Of a DNA stretch of 13,053 bases, positions 1 to 5,444 are shown piece by piece (the first letter of the stretch is position 1; each line of letters begins with the position of its first letter). Origin of the DNA: an uncultured Variovorax sp. (GTDB lineage Bacteria > Pseudomonadota > Gammaproteobacteria > Burkholderiales > Burkholderiaceae); assembly GCA_946478645.1 (NCBI GenBank), contig CAMLCW010000117.1, forward strand, positions 1 to 13,053. The letters are read 5' to 3'. Under the pieces are notes generated by a model, which saw only the letters and a list, made by a program, of their open reading frames with translations, made no database searches and was not told the origin of the DNA. Made by a program: the position numbers and the translations under genes.

Positions 1-1
1 G

Positions 2-616
2 ACCATGGGCCTGGTCGACGAGGCCACGCCCACGGCGCGCGTGGCCGGCGCCTGCAACGCGATCCTGAAGCGGCCCGACGGCAGCCTGCTCGGCGACCAG
101 TTCGACGGCACCGGCTTCGTGCGCGGCGTCGAGCGCAAGGGCCGGCGCTTCGAGGGCACGCGCGTGCTGGTGTCGGGCGCGGGCGGCGTGGGCTCTGCCA
201 TTGCGGCATCGATCGCCGCGGCCGGCGCGGCCGAGCTGATGCTGTTCGACATGAACGATGCGGCGGCCCAGGCGCTCGCCGCCCGGCTGCGCGCGCACTA
301 CCCGCAGATGAAGGTGGCGACCGGCGCGAAGGACCCCGCGGGCTTCGACGTGATCGTCAATGCCACGCCGCTCGGCATGAACGAGGGCGACCCCTTGCCC
401 TTCGACGTCGAACGCATCGCACCCGACAGCTTCGTCGGCGAGGTCGTGATGAAAACCGAATACACGCCGCTGCTGCAGGCCGCGAAGGCCAAGGGCTGCG
501 CGGTGCAGGTCGGCACCGACATGCTGTTCGAGATGATCCCGGCCTACCTCGAGTTCTTCGGCTTCGGCACCGCGTCGCCGGACGAACTGCGCGCCGTGGC
601 GCAACTGGCCTACTGA
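2..616 (+). CDS. Shikimate/quinate dehydrogenase family protein (AroE-like), 5' truncated by window edge
   Basis: This gene encodes an NAD(P)-dependent oxidoreductase of the AroE superfamily, interconverting shikimate (or quinate) and the 3-dehydro acid. The frame is open to the left edge, so the substrate-binding N-terminus with the catalytic Lys is missing; the ATG at 5 is probably internal. Numbering from that Met, the family Asp lies in GDQFDGTGF (30-38), where textbook AroE has GxNTDG. A Rossmann loop GAGGVG is at 58-63, NATPLGM at 119-125, and the C-terminal GTDMLFEMIPAYLEFFG is at 170-186. Strand beta-2 ends in LFDMN, with an Asp where NADP-dependent AroE usually has an NRT-type motif. 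I infer a preference for NAD and a catabolic rather than biosynthetic role, which fits the pca and quiC genes nearby. An AroE-like subgroup or a quinate dehydrogenase is possible. The family is secure; the substrate is not. Confidence 0.88.
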   Translation, partial: TMGLVDEATPTARVAGACNAILKRPDGSLLGDQFDGTGFVRGVERKGRRFEGTRVLVSGAGGVGSAIAASIAAAGAAELMLFDMNDAAAQALAARLRAHYPQMKVATGAKDPAGFDVIVNATPLGMNEGDPLPFDVERIAPDSFVGEVVMKTEYTPLLQAAKAKGCAVQVGTDMLFEMIPAYLEFFGFGTASPDELRAVAQLAY

Positions 617-625
617 AATGAAATA

Positions 626-747
626 CGGACAACCGGACGCAGAGGACGCGAAGGTTTCGCGAAGAGCGCAAAAGAATCCAATTCAATTTTTGGCTGTTCT
701 TTCGCGTCCTCTGCGAAACCTTCGCGTCCTCTGCGTCCGGAAGTCCG
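626..747. repeat. Large imperfect inverted repeat between the AroE-like gene and pcaB
   Basis: The arms 633-660 and 713-740 are perfect 28-base reverse complements. With two mismatches they extend outward to 626-660 and 713-747, and weaker pairing continues inward towards the A/T-rich centre (about 677-700). Inside, the 15-mer TTCGCGTCCTCTGCG occurs at 701-715 and again at 721-735, with its reverse complement at 638-652, so the structure is nested. It starts 10 bases after the dehydrogenase stop and ends 34 bases before pcaB. In RNA it would fold into a very stable hairpin, but no U-tract follows, so a simple intrinsic terminator is unlikely. It looks like a dispersed REP/MITE-like palindromic element; that is an inference. 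Confidence 0.8.
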
Positions 748-781
748 ATCCCGCATTCGACCCCACTCCTGGTTCCCAGCA

Positions 782-2002
782 ATGAGCATCTTCGAAGGTT
801 TTCTTTCCACATCCGAGACGCTCGGCGCGTTCAGCGACCGCGCCTTCGTCGACGCGATGCTGCGCTTCGAGGCCGCGCTCGCGCGCGCCCAGGCCGCCGA
901 AGGGCTGATCCCCGACAGCGCGGCGCACTCCATCGTCGGCAGCTGCAAGGTCGAGCTGTTCGATGTTGCCAAGATCGTGCGCGAGAGCGGCCGCGCGGGC
1001 AGCGTGGCGATCCCGCTGGTCAAGGCGCTGCGCGAAGCGGTCGGGCTGTTCAATGCCGATGCCGCGCCGTTCGTGCATTTCGGCAGCACCAGCCAGGACG
1101 TGATCGACAGCGCGATGGCGCTGGTCACGCGCGAGGCCGTGGCGCTGGTCGAGGCCGACCTGGCCAAGGCGGCCGACGCGCTGCTCGGCCTGGCCGAGCG
1201 GCACGCCGAAACGCCGATGCTCGCGCGCACGCTGATGCAGCCGGCCTCGGTCACGAGCTTCGGCTTCAGGTGCGCGGGCTGGGCGGCGCCGCTGGTGCGC
1301 AGTCGCATCCGCCTGCGCGCGGCCGCGAAGCACGCGCTGCAGCTGCAGCTCGGCGGCGCGGTCGGCACGCTGGCGCAGATGAAGGGGCAGGGCGCGGCGG
1401 TGCGTGCGCGCATGGCGCGCGAGCTCGGCCTCGGCGACCCCGGTGCAACCTGGCACACGCAGCGCGACGAATGGGTGGCGCTGGGCTGCGAGCTCGGCCT
1501 CGTCACCGGCAGCCTCGGCAAGATCGCGGTCGACATCGCGCTGCTCGGCCAGTACGAGGTCGGCGAGGTCACCGAGCCGAGCGAGCCCGGCCGCGGCGGC
1601 TCGTCGGCCATGCCGCACAAGCGCAATCCGGTGGCTTCGATGGTGGCCATTGCCGCCGCGCACCGCGCGCCGCAGCGCGTGGCCGCGCTGCTGGGCGCGA
1701 TGCCGCAGCAGCACGAGCGTGCGCTCGGCGCCTGGCAGGCCGAACTGGCCGAATGGCCGCAGCTGTTGATGTCGGCGCACGGCAGCGTGCGGGCCATGGC
1801 CGGCGCGCTGCCGGGCCTGCAGGTCGACGCCGCGCGCATGCGCGCCAACATCGACCGCCTGCGCGCCGAGCTGCCGCGCAGCGCCGCCGACGAATGGTTC
1901 GATCCCGCGCTCGCCGTGCACGCCGGCCAGACCGCGCGTGCCGAGGCCAGCGCGCTTCGGGCCCGTCTCTCAGGCATTTCAGACAAGGAACTCTCCGCAT
2001 GA
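782..2002 (+). CDS. pcaB: 3-carboxy-cis,cis-muconate cycloisomerase (PcaB)
   Basis: A cytoplasmic enzyme of the fumarase/aspartase superfamily that lactonises 3-carboxy-cis,cis-muconate to 4-carboxymuconolactone in the protocatechuate branch of the beta-ketoadipate pathway. The 406-residue protein begins SIFEGFLSTSETL, a typical PcaB N-terminus. It has HFGSTSQDVIDSA (99-111) and the superfamily signature GSSAMPHKRNP (273-283), the mobile loop that carries the catalytic Ser. It is somewhat shorter than the roughly 450-residue pseudomonad proteins, the difference lying at the C-terminus. The ATG at 782 is the only start matching the family, yet the bases before it (CCTGGTTCCCAGCA) contain no clear Shine-Dalgarno, and a large palindrome ends 34 bases upstream. 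Its stop overlaps the pcaC start (ATGA). The next genes, pcaC and pcaD, support the assignment. Confidence 0.95.
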   Translation: MSIFEGFLSTSETLGAFSDRAFVDAMLRFEAALARAQAAEGLIPDSAAHSIVGSCKVELFDVAKIVRESGRAGSVAIPLVKALREAVGLFNADAAPFVHFGSTSQDVIDSAMALVTREAVALVEADLAKAADALLGLAERHAETPMLARTLMQPASVTSFGFRCAGWAAPLVRSRIRLRAAAKHALQLQLGGAVGTLAQMKGQGAAVRARMARELGLGDPGATWHTQRDEWVALGCELGLVTGSLGKIAVDIALLGQYEVGEVTEPSEPGRGGSSAMPHKRNPVASMVAIAAAHRAPQRVAALLGAMPQQHERALGAWQAELAEWPQLLMSAHGSVRAMAGALPGLQVDAARMRANIDRLRAELPRSAADEWFDPALAVHAGQTARAEASALRARLSGISDKELSA

Positions 2003-2418
2003 CCGCTTCCGAACACGGCGACTACGAAGCCGGCCTCGTCAACCGCCGCCGCGTGCTCGGCGATGCCTGGGTCGACCGCTCGCTCGCCAATCGCAACGAA
2101 TTCAACGCCGAGTTCCAGGAACTCATCACGCGCCATGCGTGGAACGACATCTGGGGCCGGCCCGCGCTCGGCGACAAGACCCGCCGCTTCATGGTGCTGT
2201 CGATGATGCTCGGCATCCATGCGTATGAAGAATTCGCCATGCACGTGCGCGCCGCGCTCGACGGCCCGGAAGATTCGCGCCTCACGCCCGACGACATCAA
2301 GGAGGTCATCATGATGGCCGCCATCTACTGCGGCGTGCCGGTGGCCAACCATGCGTTCGGCATCGCCACCGGCATCCTGCGCGAGAAGGGCCTGCTGCCG
2401 CCAGCGGCGGCGAAGTGA
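1999..2418 (+). CDS. pcaC: 4-carboxymuconolactone decarboxylase (PcaC)
   Basis: Decarboxylates 4-carboxymuconolactone to beta-ketoadipate enol-lactone, the step after PcaB and before PcaD. The 139-residue protein is a stand-alone CMD-domain protein (AhpD-like all-alpha fold), usual length for PcaC. Recognisable segments are WNDIWGRPALGDKTRR (48-63), EEFAMHVRAAL (77-87) and the C-terminal block DDIKEVIMMAAIYCGVPVAN (98-117). The ATG overlaps the pcaB stop by 4 bases and is preceded by AAGGAA about 8 bases upstream inside pcaB, so coupled translation is likely. Many longer open readings run through this region in the same frame upstream, but only this start gives the family N-terminus. It is not fused to PcaD, unlike the PcaL proteins of some actinobacteria. 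Confidence 0.96.
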   Translation: MTASEHGDYEAGLVNRRRVLGDAWVDRSLANRNEFNAEFQELITRHAWNDIWGRPALGDKTRRFMVLSMMLGIHAYEEFAMHVRAALDGPEDSRLTPDDIKEVIMMAAIYCGVPVANHAFGIATGILREKGLLPPAAAK

Positions 2419-3647
2419 AGGCCGTCGGACCGCGCGCGCGGGGCGCTGGCCGCTTCGAGCCCGGGTTCGCCTTGCTGCTGCCGCTGCTGCTCGCGGCGCA
2501 GCCCGTGGCCACCGACAGCTACCTGCCCGCGCTGCCGGCGATCGCCAGCGAGCTCGGCTCGGCCAGCACCAGCCTCACGCTGTTCGTGCTGGCCTTCGGC
2601 CTGGCGCAGCTGTTCTGCGGTCCGCTGGTCGACCGCTTCGGGCGCCGGCCGGTGCTGCTTGCGGGCCTCGGGCTCTACGTGGCCGCTGCGCTCGGCGGCG
2701 CCTTTGCCGGCAGCGTGGCGGTGCTCGCGGCATGCCGCACGCTGCAGGGCCTCTCGATGGCGGCGATCCTGGTGTGCGCGCGCGCCGCGGTGCGCGATCT
2801 CTACCCCGCGCACGAAGGCCCGCACGTCATGGCGCGCGGGCTCACGGGCCTGGGCGTGGTGGCGCTGCTCGCGCCGCTGGTCGGCGCCTGGCTGGTGCAG
2901 GGCGCGGGCTGGCGCTGGGTGATGGGGCTGATGGCGCTCTATGCGCTGGTGCTGTTTCTGCTGTGCTGGCGTTCGTTCGGCGAGACGCGGCCGGCCTTCG
3001 CTGGTGCCGCCTCGGCACCGCGCGGCAGCACACGCGCCGTGTTCGCGAGCCGCAGCTTTCGCGCCTGGGCTTCGCTGGCCGCGGCCACCTACGGTGGGCT
3101 GTTCTGCTTTCTGCTGTTGTCGCCGATGGTCTACATCGGCTACCTAGGCTGGTCGCCCGCGGCGTACGGCTGGATCCCCGCGGGCGGCTCGCTGGTCTAC
3201 ATCTTCAGCACCACGCTGTGCCGGCGCCTGCTGCACCGGATCGGTCCGGTGCGCGCCGTGCAGCTCGGGGCCGTGCTGAGCATGGCCGGCGCCGCGATCC
3301 AGGCGCTGGGCTGCTGGCTCGCGCCGCACAGCGCGGTGCCGCTGCTCGCGGGGCATGCGGTGTATTGCATGGGTCACGGCATCCACCAGCCCTGCGGCCA
3401 GGCCGGCGCCGTGGGCGACCTGCCGCATCTCGCGGGCCGCGCGGTGTCGTGGTCGGGTTTCGGCATGATGATGGTGGCTTTCGGCGCCGGGCAGATCGCG
3501 GCGCAGTTCGTCGACACCGGTTTCTCGCATGGGGCCTGGCCGATGGTGGTGCCGATGCTGCTCGCGGCCGGCACGCTGCTGGCCATTGCATTCGCCTGGC
3601 TGCCGCGCCTTCCACAACAACCTTCGATCCGAAAGGAAACACCATGA
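2415..3647 (+). CDS. Bcr/CflA-type MFS transporter (drug:H+ antiporter family) inside the pca operon
   Basis: A predicted 12-helix inner-membrane major facilitator protein of 410 residues. The hydrophobic segments start at about residue 18. The DSYLPALP element (34-41) near the first helix, the loop 2-3 motif GPLVDRFGRRP (69-79), RTLQG (108-112) and RAAVRD (123-128) are characteristic of the Bcr/CflA multidrug-efflux subfamily. The start is GTG, overlapping the pcaC stop (GTGA). The next in-frame codons lead directly into a basic N-terminus and helix 1. The 3' end overlaps pcaD (ATGA). Placement between pcaC and pcaD in an unbroken coupled chain suggests a role linked to aromatic-acid catabolism, for example export of a toxic or overflow aromatic acid or lactone intermediate. 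The family is known mainly for drug export, so the substrate here is inference. It is a different class from the MHS symporter further right. Confidence 0.88.
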   Translation: MKAVGPRARGAGRFEPGFALLLPLLLAAQPVATDSYLPALPAIASELGSASTSLTLFVLAFGLAQLFCGPLVDRFGRRPVLLAGLGLYVAAALGGAFAGSVAVLAACRTLQGLSMAAILVCARAAVRDLYPAHEGPHVMARGLTGLGVVALLAPLVGAWLVQGAGWRWVMGLMALYALVLFLLCWRSFGETRPAFAGAASAPRGSTRAVFASRSFRAWASLAAATYGGLFCFLLLSPMVYIGYLGWSPAAYGWIPAGGSLVYIFSTTLCRRLLHRIGPVRAVQLGAVLSMAGAAIQALGCWLAPHSAVPLLAGHAVYCMGHGIHQPCGQAGAVGDLPHLAGRAVSWSGFGMMMVAFGAGQIAAQFVDTGFSHGAWPMVVPMLLAAGTLLAIAFAWLPRLPQQPSIRKETP

Positions 3648-4408
3648 CCCGTCTGAACGTGCGCCGCGAAGGCAGCGGCCCCTTCGTCGTGCTGAGCCAC
3701 GCGCTCGGCTGCGACCTCCACATGTGGGACGGCGTGGCCGAGCAGCTTGCGCGCGGCCATACCGTGATCCGCTACGACCACCGCAACCACGGCGGCTCCG
3801 AGGTGGTGCCGGGCGCGCTCGGCATCGAGACGCTGGCGCAGGACGCGGCCGAGCTGATCCAGCGCGAGACCGGCGGCGAGCCGGTGCATTTCGTCGGGCT
3901 CTCGATGGGCGGCATGACGGCGCAGGCGCTCGCGGTGCGCCACCCCGAGCTGCTGCGCAGCATCGTCATCGCCAATTCGGCGGCCCACTATCCCGACCAG
4001 AGCCCGTGGCGTGCGCGCGTCGAGACCGTGGCCGCCAAGGGGATTGCCGCGATCGCGCCGGGCGCCGTGTCGCGCTGGGTCACGCCGGGCTATGGCGCCA
4101 CGTTCGAAGGCAAGGCCGCGTCGCAGGCGCTGCACGACACGCTGGTGCGCACCGACGCGCAGGGCTACATCGAAAGCTGCAACGCCGTGGCCGCGATCGA
4201 TTTCCGCGACAGCAACCGCCGCATCGCCGTGCCCACGCTCGTGATCGCCGGCGTGCAGGACGAGGCCACGCCGCTCGCGATGTCCGAAGCCATGGTCGCG
4301 GCGATCCCGGGGGCACGGCTCGCCACCATCGATGCCGCGCACCTGAGCGCGGTCGAGCGCCCGGTCGAGTTCAGCCAGTTGCTGATCGATTACTGGCGCA
4401 GCCTCTGA
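3644..4408 (+). CDS. pcaD: 3-oxoadipate enol-lactonase (PcaD)
   Basis: A cytoplasmic alpha/beta-hydrolase of 254 residues that opens beta-ketoadipate enol-lactone to beta-ketoadipate, the product of the PcaB-PcaC-PcaD series. The nucleophile elbow GLSMGG puts the catalytic Ser at 87. The Asp is at 206 in VIAGVQDEATP, and the His at 233 in DAAHLS, giving a complete triad. LSHALGCDLHMWDG (17-30) and RYDHRNHGGS (43-52) match the oxyanion-hole and early core strands of this subfamily. The ATG overlaps the stop of the transporter gene and is preceded by GAAAGGAAAC with good spacing. The gene ends 17 bases before a convergent gene, and I see no obvious intrinsic terminator in that gap. Members of this family are easily confused with other small hydrolases; the pca context makes PcaD secure. 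Confidence 0.95.
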   Translation: MTRLNVRREGSGPFVVLSHALGCDLHMWDGVAEQLARGHTVIRYDHRNHGGSEVVPGALGIETLAQDAAELIQRETGGEPVHFVGLSMGGMTAQALAVRHPELLRSIVIANSAAHYPDQSPWRARVETVAAKGIAAIAPGAVSRWVTPGYGATFEGKAASQALHDTLVRTDAQGYIESCNAVAAIDFRDSNRRIAVPTLVIAGVQDEATPLAMSEAMVAAIPGARLATIDAAHLSAVERPVEFSQLLIDYWRSL

Positions 4409-4425
4409 AGGAGCAGGGTGGCCCG

Positions 4426-4791
4426 TCAGGCCTCTTCGTCTTCGGCATCGCGGCGGGCGGCGGGCAGCTGCTTGAGCAGTTCTGGCAGTGCCGTTTGCAC
4501 CGTGTCCCATACCAGGTCGAAGTTGATATCGAAGTATCCGTGCGCAATGCGGTTGCGCATACCCCGCATGTTGCGCCAGGGTACTTGCGGATGGGCGTTG
4601 GCGAACTCGGTGTGGTCGTCCATCACTTTCGTGGCAGCCTCGCCGAGGATGATGAGGTTCATGACCACAGCCTGCTGGGTCCGCCTGTCATGAAGGAAAT
4701 CGTCTTTCTCCAGGCCGTCTACAAAGCTGCGCGCTTCGGTCGCGGCCTGCCGAAGGTGGTCGAGGTAGTCGGACAGGCGTTTGCCGTTCAT
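4426..4791 (-). CDS. hepT: HepT-like HEPN ribonuclease toxin (DUF86)
   Basis: The toxin half of a HEPN/MNT type VII toxin-antitoxin pair. The 121-residue, mostly helical protein carries RNRIAHGYF, so the HEPN signature R-x4-H-x-Y is complete (R79, H84, Y86). In studied homologues the Arg/His pair is the RNase active site, and the Tyr is the residue the antitoxin modifies with AMP, which silences it. The segment QQAVVMNLIILGEAA (39-53) is also typical of DUF86 proteins. The start overlaps the mntA stop by 4 bases (ATGA on the minus strand), so the two are coupled, with the antitoxin translated first. It converges on pcaD. The protein ends in a short acidic tail (DAEDEEA). Activity in this strain is inferred from the intact motif. 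Confidence 0.9.
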   Translation of the reverse strand: MNGKRLSDYLDHLRQAATEARSFVDGLEKDDFLHDRRTQQAVVMNLIILGEAATKVMDDHTEFANAHPQVPWRNMRGMRNRIAHGYFDINFDLVWDTVQTALPELLKQLPAARRDAEDEEA

Positions 4792-5078
4792 ACCGGCCGA
4801 GCCTCGGCGAGCACCTTGGCCCGCACCTTCGCCGGCAAATCCCCGGGAGTGAGCAGGTCGACGTGGACGCCGAGCAACGTTTCCAACTCGTATTGCAGGC
4901 CGCCCAGATCGAAGAGCGTGGCGCCTGGCAGCGCATCGACCAGAAGATCGATATCACTGCCGTCCCGATCCGTGCCGTGCAGCACCGAGCCGAAGACGCG
5001 CAGGTTCGCCGCACGGAAACGGCTTGGCGCCTCGCGCACTGCGCTTCGCTTCATGTCCAACACAACGGACGGTCGCAT
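4788..5078 (-). CDS. mntA: MntA-like minimal nucleotidyltransferase antitoxin
   Basis: The antitoxin partner of the HepT-like protein, a minimal nucleotidyltransferase of 96 residues. The signature GS-x10-DxD is exact: GS at 30-31, and D42 and D44 in SDIDLLV. A third acidic residue, D74 in VHVDLL, sits where the family's metal ligand is expected. Studied MntA proteins transfer AMP from ATP to the Tyr of the HepT R-x4-H-x-Y motif. I chose the start at 5078 because it gives the usual short N-terminus (RPSVVLDMKRSAVRE) and has a strong GAGAGGA ribosome-binding site 5 bases upstream. A longer reading from 5174 adds 32 residues without family character. The promoter should lie in the gap to the right, shared back-to-back with quiC control sequences. 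Confidence 0.88.
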   Translation of the reverse strand: MRPSVVLDMKRSAVREAPSRFRAANLRVFGSVLHGTDRDGSDIDLLVDALPGATLFDLGGLQYELETLLGVHVDLLTPGDLPAKVRAKVLAEARPV

Positions 5079-5240
5079 CAGGATCCTCTCTTGTCGAAAC
5101 TCGTGGTGATGATAGGCGTGGTGCGGCGAACGCAGCGCTCGACCGGAGATGCTCGATGGATCGACCCTGCGCAATGTCCGCTGTAGCCCAGGCTGAGTCT
5201 AGGTGTAACCCCTTATTTCGTGCGAATAACGCATGAAGGC

Positions 5241-5255
5241 GATCGATTATCGAAC
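5241..5255 (-). promoter_or_regulatory. Candidate IclR-family (PcaR/PcaU-like) operator upstream of quiC
   Basis: On the minus strand this reads GTTCGATAATCGATC. As I recall it, the PcaR operator element of Pseudomonas putida pca promoters is GTTCGATAATCGCAC, so 13 of 15 bases match. The core TCGAT-T-ATCGA (5243-5253) is a perfect palindrome. It lies just upstream of the candidate quiC promoter, the position expected for an activator of the PcaU/PobR/PcaR group. No regulator gene is in the window. The match is by memory and eye only. Confidence 0.45.
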
Positions 5256-5273
5256 ATCGCCGCGCGGTAGCCG

Positions 5274-5302
5274 TTGTGACCCTGGCGCAGCCTTTCTAAA
5301 GT
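5274..5302 (+). promoter_or_regulatory. Candidate sigma-70 promoter for quiC
   Basis: TTGTGA (5274-5279) and TAAAGT (5297-5302) are separated by 17 bases; each matches 4 of 6 consensus bases. Transcription would begin near 5309, about 135 bases before quiC. The PcaR-like site at 5241-5255 would be centred near -61, suitable for activation. This is a moderate match in a high-GC genome, so it is only a candidate. Confidence 0.35.
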
Positions 5303-5444
5303 CGCCTCATGAATTCACAAGAGCGACAAGGGCCTTCTTGCGGACACCGGCCCGTTTGCAACATGGCTGCCGCCCACAGCCCGTGCACGACCGGCACGGC
5401 CGTCCGCGTCGATGGCGGCCTGCACGCCCAACCCTTTTGAACCC

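Larger units (their letters stand above)
5079..5444. other. 366-base gap between mntA and quiC: control region
   Basis: No convincing gene is seen here. The gap separates the divergent mntA (left) and quiC (right). It is visibly richer in A/T around 5200-5320 than the flanking genes. It contains a near-palindrome TTATTTCGTGCGAATAA (5213-5229), a PcaR-like site (5241-5255) and a candidate sigma-70 promoter (5274-5302) for quiC. The roughly 135 bases between that promoter and the quiC start would be an untranslated leader. I saw no recognisable riboswitch. An open reading frame through 5233-5706 has no protein-like character and overlaps quiC out of frame. Confidence 0.6.

Noticed and set aside
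626..747. Repeated 15-mers near pcaB as a CRISPR remnant
   Set aside because: There are only two direct copies, 5 bases apart and in opposite orientation to the third. There are no spacers of regular length and no cas genes, so it is a palindromic element.
610..2352. Long minus-strand open frame of 580 codons opposite pcaB and pcaC
   Set aside because: The translation is low-complexity Ala/Arg/Ser-rich, has no family features, and lies opposite two clearly assigned genes. It is a by-product of high GC.
4409..4425. Terminator between pcaD and hepT
   Set aside because: The 17 bases have no useful inverted repeat or T-tract.
5079..5174. N-terminal extension of MntA from an ATG at 5174
   Set aside because: The extra 32 residues are not family-like, and the ATG at 5078 has a strong GAGAGGA ribosome-binding site.
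5412..5444. Upstream start for QuiC at 5412
   Set aside because: It adds 11 residues outside the family consensus; starting at 5445 makes the metal-ligand numbering agree with the known enzyme.
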